The notes under the pieces: generated by a model
Database searches by the model: none
Seen by the model: the letters and a program-made list of their open reading frames with translations, nothing else
What the model was told of the DNA's origin: nothing
In this document: positions 16,984 through 24,857 of the stretch, one piece after another
Position numbering within the stretch: the first letter of the stretch is position 1
Layout of the letters: every line of letters begins with the position of its first letter
Assembly: GCA_028281445.1 (NCBI GenBank)
Contig: JANQJW010000035.1
Location: 1-35,942 of the forward strand
DNA from: Planctomycetota bacterium
GTDB lineage: Bacteria; Planctomycetota; PLA2; JAEUHO01
Length of the DNA: 35,942 nucleotides
Reading direction: 5' to 3'
Translations under genes and position numbers: made by a program

Positions 16984-17019
16984 CGAACCCGGCGGCCTCC
17001 GTAGAGACCGCCGGGTTCG
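16984..17019 (-). terminator. Perfect 12-bp hairpin just downstream of tRNA-Arg
   Basis: CGAACCCGGCGG (16984-16995) and CCGCCGGGTTCG (17008-17019) are perfect reverse complements with a 12-base loop. It starts 5 bases after the encoded CCA of the tRNA on the minus strand and is followed by TTCTC rather than a full T tract. It may end or process the tRNA transcript and separate it from greA. Confidence 0.55.
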
Positions 17020-17024
17020 CGAAC

Positions 17025-17099
17025 TGGTACGCCCAAGAGGACTCGAACCCCTATCCCCGGCTCCGGAGGCCGGTGCTCTATCCATTGAGCTATGGGCGC
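17025..17099 (-). tRNA. tRNA-Arg (anticodon CCG)
   Basis: 75 bases including an encoded CCA. The acceptor stem GCGCCCA pairs with TGGGCGT (G-U at position 1:72). The D arm is GCTC/GAGC. The anticodon stem CCGGC/GCCGG has loop CTCCGGA, giving anticodon CCG, which reads CGG arginine codons. The T arm has loop TTCGAGT on a 5-bp stem with one wobble pair. All cloverleaf parts are present. Confidence 0.95.
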
Positions 17100-17171
17100 T
17101 CGAACGGGCCGGGCATTCTACGTGCCGTGCCCGTGAAGGTCACGGCGACGACGGGCCCCGATTTCGATGGA

Positions 17172-18161
17172 TCAGGGGTAGTAGCGCCGGCGCGGGCGCT
17201 CCGTGGGTCGGGCGCTGCCTGCGGCTCCCTCGCCGCTCGACGCGCGACGGCCCGTGCTGCGCTGCGGACGTCCGGACTTGGTGGCCCCGCGACCGCCGGG
17301 GCGCCGCGGACCGGCGGCCTTCTTCGCCGGCCGGCGCCTGCGCTTCTCGGGGGGCGGGAGCTCCGCGTCCCACATCTCCCGGTTCGCCTCGTAGAGGCGC
17401 TCGGCTTCATAGACGAACCGCAGGTCCGCAGGCGAGAGGACCTCGCACCGGCCCTCGGGCAGCCCCTCGAGCACCAGCGGGCCGATGCGCGTGCGCCGGA
17501 GCCGCTTCACCTTCAGCCCGACCTTCGCGAAGACGCGCCGGATCTCGCGGTTGCGGCCCTCGAAGAGGACGAGTGCCAGCCGCGTCTCGCCGCGCTTGGG
17601 GTCGTACTCGATCGGCCGCACCTTCGCCGGCGAGGACTTGCCCTCGGCGAGCCAGACGCCCGCCTCGAGCTTGGTCACGTGCTGGCGCGTCACGCGCCCC
17701 CGCACGAACACCTCGTAGACCTTCTCCACGCGGTAGCGCGGATGGCAGATGATGTTGGCGATCGTGCCGTCGTTCGTGAGCAGGATCAGGCCGCAGCTCT
17801 CGGCGTCCAGCCGCCCGACCGTGTACACGCGCTGACGCTTGTCCGGCACGAGATCCATGGCGCGCGGGCGGCCGCGCTCGTCGGAGTTGGTGCAGATGTA
17901 GCCCGCGGGCTTGTTGAGCAGGTAGTAGACCTTGCGCTCGGGCCGCACCTTCTCGCCGTCGAACGCCACGGTGTCGACGCCGGGCGTGACCTTGATGCCC
18001 ATCTTCGTGACTTGCTTGCCGTTGACGCTGACGCGGCCCTGCTTGATGAAGGTCTCGCACTCGCGCCGCGAGCCGGCTCCGGTAGAAGCCAGGAACTTGT
18101 GCAGCCGCTCGGGCTGGGACCCCGCCTCGCTCGTTGCGGGACGCTGCTTCGAATCGCTCAT
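17172..18161 (-). CDS. rluB: 23S rRNA pseudouridine synthase, RluB/RsuA family
   Basis: 329 residues. An N-terminal S4 RNA-binding domain (about 19-65, ERLHKFLASTGAGSRRECE) precedes the pseudouridine synthase domain. The catalytic Asp is in VGRLDAESCGLILLTNDG (D119); NKPAGYICT, RVEKVYEVFV and EGRNREIRR are other family signatures. By family, it isomerises a uridine in 23S rRNA (helix 89 region for RluB). RsuA and RluE/F paralogs share the fold, so the exact site is inferred. The last ~80 residues are a low-complexity Lys/Arg/Gly/Pro-rich tail, a common RNA-binding extension. The ATG at 18161 fits the S4 domain position. Confidence 0.92.
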   Translation of the reverse strand: MSDSKQRPATSEAGSQPERLHKFLASTGAGSRRECETFIKQGRVSVNGKQVTKMGIKVTPGVDTVAFDGEKVRPERKVYYLLNKPAGYICTNSDERGRPRAMDLVPDKRQRVYTVGRLDAESCGLILLTNDGTIANIICHPRYRVEKVYEVFVRGRVTRQHVTKLEAGVWLAEGKSSPAKVRPIEYDPKRGETRLALVLFEGRNREIRRVFAKVGLKVKRLRRTRIGPLVLEGLPEGRCEVLSPADLRFVYEAERLYEANREMWDAELPPPEKRRRRPAKKAAGPRRPGGRGATKSGRPQRSTGRRASSGEGAAGSARPTERPRRRYYP

Positions 18162-18585
18162 TGGACACTCTTTCTCGCCCCGGACGCCTCACGGCAAGGG
18201 GCGGTTCGCGAGCATGAGAATAGCGGCCGGAACCGCGCCGTGACGCGCCTTTCCACGCCGCTGGCGCAGCGCGGGACGATTGGGGTCTGCACGAAACGGC
18301 TCCGTGCGAGCCAGGCGAGGCCGACGCGAGCCGGAGCCACTGCGAGTGGTTCTGGCCGCATTCACGGTTCGGGCCAGGGCTCCTGCGACTGGGGCTGGCC
18401 TTGAGCGCAAGGCCGTCCAACGAATCTGTGGTGTGCGCTGTGCACGTCGAGGACCAGTTCCGAGCCGGTGCCCCTTCGCTGACGGTGCCCGAAGGGCACG
18501 AGAAGGGCGAACCGGCGAGCCCTTCGAGAGGTCAGCGCAGCGAGAGAAATCGCCAGGCGCAGTAGGAGCTCTTTTCGTACAGCCC
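18162..18585. other. 424-bp stretch without a supported gene
   Basis: This lies between the rluB start and the manA stop. All frames give Arg/Ser-rich translations typical of GC-rich non-coding DNA. Two small inverted repeats are visible: GTGCCC-GAA-GGGCAC (about 18485-18499), and AAGGGC...GCCCTT within the next 30 bases. The segment around 18521-18547 (CCCTTCGAGAGG, then CGCAGCGAGAG) loosely resembles the dispersed repeat noted at 34401-34429. The rluB promoter is probably here, but no clear -35/-10 boxes were seen. Confidence 0.5.
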
Positions 18586-19437
18586 CTAGGTGCCGGTTGC
18601 GACGATCCAGCCGGAGGCCTCGAGCGAAACCGGCGCCGACGGAAGGACAACGGTGCGTCCGGCCGGTACGTCGAAACGCGCCCCGTCGACATCGACGACA
18701 CCGGCCGCAAAGAAGAACGCAGCACGCGCGGCGGCACCGTCCGTGTGGCCCGGCGGCAGCAGCTCGATCCAGAAGCGCGTGCCGTCGAGCCGTCGGCCCT
18801 CGCTGGTCGTTGCGGCAGCAGCTTCGGCGCCCTGCCGCAAGACGTTGCGCGCCTCGGCCAGGTGAAGCGCACGCGGGCGCCCGTCCGTGCCCGGGCGTCC
18901 GAAGTCGTCGAGCCGCCACGTGACGTCGACGGGGTTCTGGACCTCGAAGAGCAGCGATCCCGCGAGAATGCTGTGCACGGTCCGCGGCGGAACATGCACG
19001 AGCGCCGGCGGTGCGTCGGCCGTAGGCCCTGCGAGCGCGTGGCGCTCGAGGCGATCCAGCCACGCACCTTCCTGCGGCAGGTCTCCCGTGACCTCACCGG
19101 TGGCCACGGCACCGCCGCTCGCGAGCGCAACCCAGGCTTCTTCCTTGGCCGGGCCGCCGCCGGCTCCGTCAGGATGCACCTGTACGGACAGGTCTCGCTG
19201 GGCGTCGAGGACCTTCAGCAGCAACGGAAACGGCTCGCCGAGTACGTCGCGCAGCGGGACGCCGTCGTGCGGTCCGCCGTCCACCACGGAACACAGCTCG
19301 GGCGTGTCGATCGCCTCCCACGACTCGCCGACCGGACCCAGCGGCAGGTCGTCACGACCCAGTTCGGTTTCCAGACGCCGCCCGCCCCACGGCTTCACGA
19401 CATAGTGCGGACGGAGCAGGAGCGGAGGGTGCGACAT
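18586..19437 (-). CDS. manA: Mannose-6-phosphate isomerase, type I
   Basis: 283 residues. It interconverts mannose-6-phosphate and fructose-6-phosphate, feeding GDP-sugar and glycan synthesis. Family signatures in order are KPWGGRRL (15-22), GESWE (37-41), LLLKVLDAQRDLSVQVHPD (72-90), KEEAWV (98-103) and VHVPPRTVHSI (147-157). The zinc ligands are predicted to be Q86, H88, E100 and H155 by comparison with the family. The length fits the short Bacillus-type enzymes (about 280-320) rather than the 390-residue E. coli form. The gene follows the Pro-rich exported protein gene on the same strand with a gap of 32 bases, so cotranscription is possible. The usual Tyr in KxExWY is Val here. Confidence 0.9.
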   Translation of the reverse strand: MSHPPLLLRPHYVVKPWGGRRLETELGRDDLPLGPVGESWEAIDTPELCSVVDGGPHDGVPLRDVLGEPFPLLLKVLDAQRDLSVQVHPDGAGGGPAKEEAWVALASGGAVATGEVTGDLPQEGAWLDRLERHALAGPTADAPPALVHVPPRTVHSILAGSLLFEVQNPVDVTWRLDDFGRPGTDGRPRALHLAEARNVLRQGAEAAAATTSEGRRLDGTRFWIELLPPGHTDGAAARAAFFFAAGVVDVDGARFDVPAGRTVVLPSAPVSLEASGWIVATGT

Positions 19438-19469
19438 GGCCCGGAGAAGATATTCCGATTGCGGCCGGG

Positions 19470-20630
19470 TTACCGCACGCCGCTGAGACGGGGCCGCCGC
19501 TTCGGGGGGATGCCACGAAGAGAGCGTGAAGGCGGCGCGGCGCGCTCCGTGCGCTGCGCGCGAGGCGGCGTTGCGGGGCCCGGGCCGGGCATCGGCGGCG
19601 GAACCGGCGCCATGCCGCCGCCGCCCGTGCGCTCGCCGGGCAGGTCCGCATCCGGCGTGCTCGGGTTGTAGGGCACGCCCGGCATGTCGGCGCCGGAGCT
19701 GGGCGCGGGCTCGGGGAACGCCGCCGGCCGCGGAACGTTGCCGGGCGCAGCAGGCGCGGCCGGCGGGAAACCGGGTGCGGGCGGGGGTGCTGCGGGCATG
19801 GCCGGAGCAGGCGGTGCACCGGATGCGCCGATGTCGTCGAACGTCTCGGTCGGCAGCTCACCGCTGTCGGGCGGCGGGTTGAACGGCACCGGCTGGCTCG
19901 GCATGTCGCGCAAGCCCGGCGCCGGATCGGGAATGCCACCGCCGCCGAGGATCTCTCCACGCGCCACGCGGCCCGCATCCTCGTGATGACCGAGCCGGCG
20001 AAGCGCACCGGCAAGGCGCTTGCGCACCATCATGTCGTAGACGGGCGGCAAGTCGGGTGCGAGCGCGTCGCGGTACTTGCGCGCAGCCAGCTGGTCGCCC
20101 TCGGTGGTGCCCATGCGCGCGTAGTTGTCGCCCGCGATCACGGCCGTCACGATCGGCTTGGACATGCGGTGTCCGGTCTGGCGGAACGAGAACACCTCGA
20201 TGCACGGCGATCCGCGCAGCACGGCACGGATCTTTCCCGTGATCTCGATGCGCGTGATGAGCGGCAGGGCGAAGAGCGCGTCGCGCTGCGCGTGCGTGCG
20301 CGGGATGTAGAGAAACGGCGCGTCGTACTTGAAGGCTTTCTCTTCCCACAGCGCCGTTCCGTCCGGCCAGACGGAGAAGTTGTCGTAGCGCTTGGCGCTG
20401 AAGGGCGTTCGCATCGGGTCGAAGTACTGCGGCGTGTTGCGGCCGTGGTAGATGCAGAAGAACGTCAGCGTGCGGCTTCGGAACTCGCGCGGTGCCGCGA
20501 GGATGTCCTTGAGGGAGACGGCCTCCCCCTCGTCGAGCTTGCCCCACCAGCCCTCGCCGGCCTGGGCCCCACTCGCGCAGGCGAGCACACAGACGAAGAG
20601 AAGCGTCCGGATCGGTATCCGCATGGTCAT
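19470..20630 (-). CDS. Exported protein with long Pro/Ala-rich C-terminal region, unknown function
   Basis: 386 residues from the ATG at 20630, chosen because GGAGGAGGT sits 6 bases upstream; the next ATG at 20624 is possible. The signal peptide is MTMRIPIRTLLFVCVLACAS, continuing GAQA before mature GEGWWG. Residues ~25-210 form a globular domain (ILAAPREFRSRTLTFFCIYH, YIPRTHAQRDALFALPLI) that I do not recognise. A reading as an OB-like or beta-rich domain with a 'regenerated limits' role would be speculation. From ~230 on it is Pro/Gly/Ala-rich with little predicted order, ending in a basic tail (PPKRRPRLSGVR). It may be an envelope or surface-linked protein. Confidence 0.75.
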   Translation of the reverse strand: MTMRIPIRTLLFVCVLACASGAQAGEGWWGKLDEGEAVSLKDILAAPREFRSRTLTFFCIYHGRNTPQYFDPMRTPFSAKRYDNFSVWPDGTALWEEKAFKYDAPFLYIPRTHAQRDALFALPLITRIEITGKIRAVLRGSPCIEVFSFRQTGHRMSKPIVTAVIAGDNYARMGTTEGDQLAARKYRDALAPDLPPVYDMMVRKRLAGALRRLGHHEDAGRVARGEILGGGGIPDPAPGLRDMPSQPVPFNPPPDSGELPTETFDDIGASGAPPAPAMPAAPPPAPGFPPAAPAAPGNVPRPAAFPEPAPSSGADMPGVPYNPSTPDADLPGERTGGGGMAPVPPPMPGPGPATPPRAQRTERAAPPSRSLRGIPPKRRPRLSGVR

Positions 20631-20754
20631 GGCGCGACCTCCTCCACCGGGACCCGGCCTCCATTGAACGCGCCGGGCGGAAACCTGCAATTGCTACGTG
20701 CGGGAACCGTGAAGGCTGGCTGCGGCGAACGGCTCTGGATTGCTGTGATCGCGC

Positions 20755-20997
20755 TCAGTCTTCGTCGCGCGTCAGCATCGCCTCGAGGCCGCCCAGGACC
20801 TCGGCATCCGTCGGATAGGTCCCGTTGCGGATGGCCTCGCGCAGCGCCGCCAGACGCTCGCAGCCGATCGGGTGCAGCGGGTCGTCGCAGCTCACCGCCT
20901 CGGTCTGGTGCTCGAACACCACCGGCGCAGCGGCTTCGGGAGCGCGCTTGCGGCGGGCGGGCGAGCGAGGGTTCGAGGTCGGCAGCACCGGGTTCAT
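20755..20997 (-). CDS. FlgM-like small protein (possible anti-sigma factor)
   Basis: 80 residues. The C-terminal stretch LAALREAIRNGTYPTDAEVL matches the core of FlgM, the anti-sigma-28 factor, whose hallmark is an alternating helix followed by 'I..GtY.vd...vA'. The N-terminal half is Pro/Arg/Ala-rich and probably disordered, also as in FlgM. No flagellar genes or sigma-28 gene are present, so its partner may be another sigma factor or it may have a different role. It lies 118 bases downstream of rsmD on the same strand, with a weak hairpin between. Only a weak Shine-Dalgarno-like CTAGG precedes the ATG. Assignment rests on a short motif. Confidence 0.65.
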   Translation of the reverse strand: MNPVLPTSNPRSPARRKRAPEAAAPVVFEHQTEAVSCDDPLHPIGCERLAALREAIRNGTYPTDAEVLGGLEAMLTRDED

Positions 20998-21085
20998 CCT
21001 AGATCGCGGGGGTCCCGGACGACGTCCGGCCCCATCACCCCCTGGAATCGGATCCCGAAACGGGCCTCTTGATCGAACGAAACCG

Positions 21086-21110
21086 AAAAGGAGGGCCCAA
21101 AACCGGGCCT
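21086..21110 (-). terminator. Weak hairpin after rsmD, possible terminator
   Basis: On the minus strand GGCCC-GGTTTT-GGGCC forms a 5-bp stem followed by CTCCTTTT. It lies just past the rsmD stop. The stem is short but the T-rich tail is on the correct side. Confidence 0.4.
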
Positions 21111-21115
21111 TGACA

Positions 21116-21652
21116 CTACTCGGCCGGCGCCAGCAGGGCGTAGGCGACGGACGCCACCGCTGTGTGGCGCTCGACGCGCCAGGCAGGATCGCCCGGGAGG
21201 TCCATTTTCCCGGGCAGCTTGAGGACGAGGCGGCCCTCGGCGGCCAGCGTGGCCACCGCGCGCCGGAGAACGGCCGCGACGCCGGGCCCCTCCCAGAAGG
21301 CGAACGGCGGATCGAGAAAGACGAGGTCGAAAGGGCCGTCCGGCAATCCGGCGCGCAGCGCGTCCCGGCGCGTTGCGCGGGCCCGGTCGCTAGCCCCCAC
21401 CCGCTCGATCCACGCGTCGAGGGCTCGCACGGCGCCCGCATCGCGCTCCCAGAGGATCACCTCGGCCGCGCCGCGGGAGAGAGCCTCCAGGCCGAAGCCG
21501 CCCACGCCGGCACAGAGGTCGAGCACGCGCGCGCCGTCCAGACGCGGTGCGAGCACGCTGAACAGGCTGGTCTTCAGGCGGCCTGGGACCGGTCGCGCCG
21601 CGCGGGCGCGCGGCAGCGAACGCCCCTTGTAGAGCCCGGCCCCGATGCGCAT
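21116..21652 (-). CDS. rsmD: 16S rRNA (guanine(966)-N(2))-methyltransferase RsmD
   Basis: 178 residues. RsmD methylates N2 of G966 in 16S rRNA using SAM. The N-terminal MRIGAGLYKGRSLPRA matches the family opening 'RIIaG.wrGr.L'. Motif I is LDLCAGVGGFGLEALSRGA (45-62), the acidic SAM-ribose residue is E69 in VILWERD, and the catalytic DPPF is at 114-117. The length is close to the usual 180-200. It is divergent from pdxJ with 67 bases between the starts. The FlgM-like gene follows on the same strand. Confidence 0.93.
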   Translation of the reverse strand: MRIGAGLYKGRSLPRARAARPVPGRLKTSLFSVLAPRLDGARVLDLCAGVGGFGLEALSRGAAEVILWERDAGAVRALDAWIERVGASDRARATRRDALRAGLPDGPFDLVFLDPPFAFWEGPGVAAVLRRAVATLAAEGRLVLKLPGKMDLPGDPAWRVERHTAVASVAYALLAPAE

Positions 21653-21719
21653 CCCTGGTCCTCTTTGAGCAATCGCCCCCCGACTGACATTGCCGCGGAC
21701 GGACCGCTATCCTCGCACC

Positions 21720-22463
21720 ATGATTCGTCTCGGTGTGAATATCGATCATGTCGCCACCCTGCGTCAGGCACGGGGTGAGCGTTTTCCCGAAGTCGTCGCG
21801 GCAGCCCACGCGGCCATTCTCGGCGGAGCCGACCAGATCACCGTGCATCTGCGCGAAGATCGGCGCCACATCCAGGATCGGGATGTCGAGCTGATCCGCG
21901 AAGGCATGGCCATCGACCTCAACCTGGAGATGGCGTGTACGGACGAGATGGTGGCGATCGCAACCAAGATCCGTCCGGAGCAGGCCTGCCTCGTGCCCGA
22001 ACGGCGCGAAGAGGTCACCACGGAAGGTGGACTCGACGTCGCAGGCAACCGCGACACGATCGCGGAGACCGTGAAGTCACTCAAGGGCAGCGGGATCGCC
22101 GTCTCGCTGTTCGTGAATCCCGACGAAGCATCGATCCTCGCGGCCAACGAGGTCGGGGCCGATGCCGTCGAGCTGCACACGGGCACCTACGCGAACGCGC
22201 GTGGCGACGCCGAGTGCGTGCGTGAGTTCATGGCGCTACGCAACGCCGCGGTGACGGCGAAGACGCTGGGCTTGCGCGTACACGCCGGCCACGGCCTCGA
22301 CTACCGCAACGTATGGCGCGTCGCGGGTCTGCCCGAGGTCGAAGAGCTCAACATCGGTTTCGCGATCGTGTCGCGCGCACTGTTCGTCGGCCTCACGCAG
22401 GCCGTGAAGGAGATGCGCGAGGCGATCCACAAGGCGCGCGAGCCCGCCGAGGCCATGAGTTAG
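21720..22463 (+). CDS. pdxJ: Pyridoxine 5'-phosphate synthase PdxJ
   Basis: 247 residues from the ATG at 21720. PdxJ condenses 1-deoxy-D-xylulose-5-phosphate with 3-amino-2-oxopropyl phosphate to make pyridoxine 5'-phosphate (DXP-dependent vitamin B6 route). Motifs are [14 protein letters not shown] (6-19, phosphate/substrate binding), HLREDRRHI (43-51, active-site His and Arg), NLEMA (E70) and HAGHGLDY near residue 190. The length matches the family (about 240). dapA follows 14 bases after its stop and a HEAT lipoprotein follows that, so an operon is likely. The product, after oxidation to PLP, is also the cofactor of the cysteine synthase family enzyme at 11503-12555. Confidence 0.97.
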   Translation: MIRLGVNIDHVATLRQARGERFPEVVAAAHAAILGGADQITVHLREDRRHIQDRDVELIREGMAIDLNLEMACTDEMVAIATKIRPEQACLVPERREEVTTEGGLDVAGNRDTIAETVKSLKGSGIAVSLFVNPDEASILAANEVGADAVELHTGTYANARGDAECVREFMALRNAAVTAKTLGLRVHAGHGLDYRNVWRVAGLPEVEELNIGFAIVSRALFVGLTQAVKEMREAIHKAREPAEAMS

Positions 22464-22477
22464 GACAAGTGGATACG

Positions 22478-23347
22478 ATGCCGATCCAGGGCTGCGGTAC
22501 CGCGCTGGTCACGCCGTTCGACGGCGACGGCATCGACCTCTCCGCGCTGGCGCGGCTCGTCGAGGCGCAGATCGACGGCGGCGCCGACTTCCTCGTGCCG
22601 TGCGGCACGACCGGCGAGTCACCGACGCTCACGGACGACGAGCGGGTCGCAGTGATCGAGACGGTCGTCGAGACCGCGAACAGCCGCGTGCCCGTCGTCG
22701 CGGGCACCGGCACGAACGACACGCCCCACTCCGTGGCGATGACGAAGGCCGCGAAGCAGGCCGGCGCCGACGCGTGTCTCGCCGTGGCGCCGTACTACAA
22801 CAAGCCCACGCAGGAGGGCCTCTACCGCCACTTCCGCGCGATGATCGACGATGGCGGACTCCCGGCGATGCTCTATCACATCGTGGGACGGACGGGCATC
22901 TCGATCGAGCCCGAGACGATCGCGCGCACGGCAGCCGCAGGCGGCGTCATCGGCCTGAAGGAAACCGAGACCGTCGGACGCGTCACGCGCATCCGCGAGC
23001 TCTGCGACGTCCCGATTTTCAGCGGCGATGACGGACTCACGTTCCCGATGATCGCGCTGGGCGCCGTGGGCGTCGTGAGCGTGGCCAGCAACGTCGTGCC
23101 CGATCGCGTTGCGGAGCTCGTGCGGCTTGCCCGCGCCGGCGATGTGGACGGCGCACGGGCGCGCCATGAGGCGCTTGATCCGCTCTTCACCACGCTTTTC
23201 AAGGAGCCGAATCCTCAGCCGGTCAAGGCGGCGCTGGCCCTGACCGGCCAGATTCCTTCGGACGACTGCCGGCTTCCGATGATCCGCTGCGGAGACACGG
23301 TGCGCGCCGAGCTCGGAACGCTGCTCGAGGGCGCGCGCGTATCCTGA
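22478..23347 (+). CDS. dapA: 4-hydroxy-tetrahydrodipicolinate synthase
   Basis: 289 residues from the ATG at 22478. DapA condenses pyruvate with aspartate semialdehyde, the first committed step to diaminopimelate and lysine. All key residues sit at the E. coli positions: T44 and T45 in CGTTGES, Y133 in MLYHIVGRTG with R138, and the Schiff-base lysine K161 in GLKETETVG. YYNKPTQEGLYRHF is the usual signature. It is the second gene of the likely pdxJ-dapA-lipoprotein operon; the following gene begins 4 bases after its stop. Confidence 0.98.
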   Translation: MPIQGCGTALVTPFDGDGIDLSALARLVEAQIDGGADFLVPCGTTGESPTLTDDERVAVIETVVETANSRVPVVAGTGTNDTPHSVAMTKAAKQAGADACLAVAPYYNKPTQEGLYRHFRAMIDDGGLPAMLYHIVGRTGISIEPETIARTAAAGGVIGLKETETVGRVTRIRELCDVPIFSGDDGLTFPMIALGAVGVVSVASNVVPDRVAELVRLARAGDVDGARARHEALDPLFTTLFKEPNPQPVKAALALTGQIPSDDCRLPMIRCGDTVRAELGTLLEGARVS

Positions 23348-23351
23348 GGCG

Positions 23352-24125
23352 ATGCACCGCGTCGTCCTCCTTCTGACGGTTGCTGTCCTCGCGGCGGCGT
23401 GCGGGGATCCCGAACCGCTGCCCGACGAGGTGAGCGCGCTCATCCACGACCTGGTGGACGGGACGGATCTCGAAGCGCGCATGGCCGCGCACAAGAAGCT
23501 GCCGGAGCACGGCGCGCTCATCGTCTATCCGCTCGGAAAGGCGCTGGATCGCGACGACGTGGACGACGGGGTCGGTGCCTGGATCGCGGAGACCCTGGGC
23601 GCGCTCGGCGCCCGTGCCCGGGCAGCCGCGCCGGCCCTCGGCCGTCGGCTCCGACGCGGCGGCGAGTGCGCGGCGACGACATCGTGGGCGCTTGGACAGA
23701 TGGGCGCGGCTGGATTGCCCGAGCTGATCGCGTCGATGGCGAGCAAGCACGACAAGACGCGCCTGTGGGCATCGGATGCGATCTCGAACGTCGCGAGCGA
23801 GATCGGCGAGAAAGCCGTCGGCGCGCGCGAAGCGCTCGTGGCCGCATTGGATGACGGCGTGGGCGAGGTGCGCTCGAACGCGCTGAGCGGACTTGCCTGG
23901 CTCGGGGCACCGTCGCCCGACGTGGCCGCAGCGATCATTGCACGCATCAGCGATACGAACGATATGGCAGCCGTCTCCGCGCTCGAGGCGGTGCAGTTCC
24001 TGGGGCTCTGGAACGAAGCGGACGCGCAGACGCGCATCGCGGCGTTGCTGCAGACCACCGACGAGAACCACGAGGACGCGCGCGTGCGCGCGCGCGAGCT
24101 GATGCGCGACGAGGCGGACAAGTAG
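23352..24125 (+). CDS. HEAT-repeat lipoprotein
   Basis: 257 residues. The signal peptide MHRVVLLLTVAVLAAAC has lipobox AAAC (Cys17). The mature protein consists of alpha-helical pairs typical of HEAT/PBS-lyase-like repeats, such as GAWIAETLGALGARARAAAP, ATTSWALGQMGAAGLPELI, RLWASDAISNVASEIG and VRSNALSGLAWLGAPS. Such repeats bind other proteins; no enzyme motif is seen. The start is 4 bases after the dapA stop, so it is translated from the same message. A small GC hairpin repeat (24145-24173) lies 20 bases beyond its stop. Confidence 0.88.
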   Translation: MHRVVLLLTVAVLAAACGDPEPLPDEVSALIHDLVDGTDLEARMAAHKKLPEHGALIVYPLGKALDRDDVDDGVGAWIAETLGALGARARAAAPALGRRLRRGGECAATTSWALGQMGAAGLPELIASMASKHDKTRLWASDAISNVASEIGEKAVGAREALVAALDDGVGEVRSNALSGLAWLGAPSPDVAAAIIARISDTNDMAAVSALEAVQFLGLWNEADAQTRIAALLQTTDENHEDARVRARELMRDEADK

Positions 24126-24144
24126 CGAGCGCTGGACCAGTGTC

Positions 24145-24173
24145 TGTAGGGACGGGCCTTGTGCCCGTCCGCG
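24145..24173. repeat. Small GC hairpin repeat, copy 1
   Basis: TGTAGGGACGGGC then CTT and GTGCCCGTCCGCG: GACGGGC/GCCCGTC pair as a 7-bp stem. A sister copy lies at 24815-24841, where the A-T pair of the stem is replaced by G-C, so pairing is kept. It is placed 20 bases after the HEAT lipoprotein stop. No T tract follows. Confidence 0.7.
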
Positions 24174-24271
24174 TCGGTAACAACCGGCCGCAGCCTGTCG
24201 TTTCGACAAGCCGCCTTGGCATGGCGCGCGGCCCGGCAGACGCCATGAGCCGCATTTCTAGGGCCCGCGCT

Positions 24272-24288
24272 TTGGTACGGCCGTTGCA
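24272..24288 (+). promoter_or_regulatory. Sigma-54 type (-24/-12) promoter for hsp20
   Basis: TTGGTACGGCCGTTGCA matches the -24/-12 consensus TGGCACG-N4-TTGCA, with the invariant GG (24274-24275) and GC (24286-24287) exactly 10 bases apart. A transcript starting about 12 bases beyond GC would have a ~60-base leader before the hsp20 ATG at 24358. A small palindrome (TGTCG-TTT-CGACA, about 24197-24209) upstream might be an activator site. It is the only good match I noticed in the window. Confidence 0.6.
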
Positions 24289-24357
24289 ATTCCCAGGGCC
24301 GACACCCGAACTGCCGTGCTTCCAACGCAGGCACGCGGCAATGGAGACCTGTGAATC

Positions 24358-24792
24358 ATGACAAACGAACTCAAGCCCCGTAGCGGCCGCGACTTCTGGG
24401 TCGCCCCTCACTTCGGCCGCTTCTTCGAAGACTTCTTCCCGTCCGATTGGAAGGGCAGCGCCCCGCGCGCGCTGCGTCCCGCGATGGACGTCGAGGAAGA
24501 CGAGAACCACATCACCGTCAAGACCGAGCTGGCCGGCGTCCCGAAGGACGACGTGAACATCACGATCGAGGACGGGGTGCTGACGATCACCGGCGAGAAG
24601 CGCAGCGACCGCGAGACGAAGGACAAGAACTACCACCTCGTGGAGCGCAGCTTCGGTGCCTTCCACCGCTCGCTCACGCTCCCGTCCGGCGTCGACGCCG
24701 ACAAGGCCGCGGCCACCTTCGAGGACGGGGTCCTCAAGATCGAGATCCCCAAGTCCGAGGCGGCCAAGCCGAAGAAGCTCGAAATCAAATAG
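24358..24792 (+). CDS. Small heat-shock protein, Hsp20/alpha-crystallin family
   Basis: 144 residues. It is an ATP-independent holdase that binds unfolding proteins and hands them to Hsp70/ClpB. The alpha-crystallin domain spans about 40-135, with VEEDENHITVKTELAGVPKD, GVLTITGEKR (73-82) and the signature ATFEDGVLKIEIPK (119-132). A short tail ends KKLEIK, where LEI can serve as the I-x-I/V-type oligomer contact. The N-terminal arm is aromatic (FGRFFEDFFPSDW). A sigma-54-type promoter lies upstream and clpB follows 196 bases downstream, so two disaggregation partners are adjacent. Confidence 0.95.
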   Translation: MTNELKPRSGRDFWVAPHFGRFFEDFFPSDWKGSAPRALRPAMDVEEDENHITVKTELAGVPKDDVNITIEDGVLTITGEKRSDRETKDKNYHLVERSFGAFHRSLTLPSGVDADKAAATFEDGVLKIEIPKSEAAKPKKLEIK

Positions 24793-24814
24793 CACGGGCG
24801 CGTAGCGCTCCGCC

Positions 24815-24841
24815 TTGTAGGGGCGGGTGTGCCCGCCCGCG
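24815..24841. repeat. Small GC hairpin repeat, copy 2
   Basis: TTGTAGGGGCGGG, then TGT, then GCCCGCCCGCG. GGGCGGG and CCCGCCC pair; relative to copy 1 an A-T pair is now G-C. It lies 23 bases after the hsp20 stop, as copy 1 lies 20 bases after the preceding gene. It runs directly into hairpin element B. Confidence 0.7.
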
Positions 24842-24857
24842 AAACACGACCCGCGTG

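Noticed and set aside
18280..19671. Open frame of 463 codons on the plus strand opposite manA
   Set aside because: Arg/Gly-rich translation without motifs. The minus-strand phosphomannose isomerase with all zinc ligands is the real gene.
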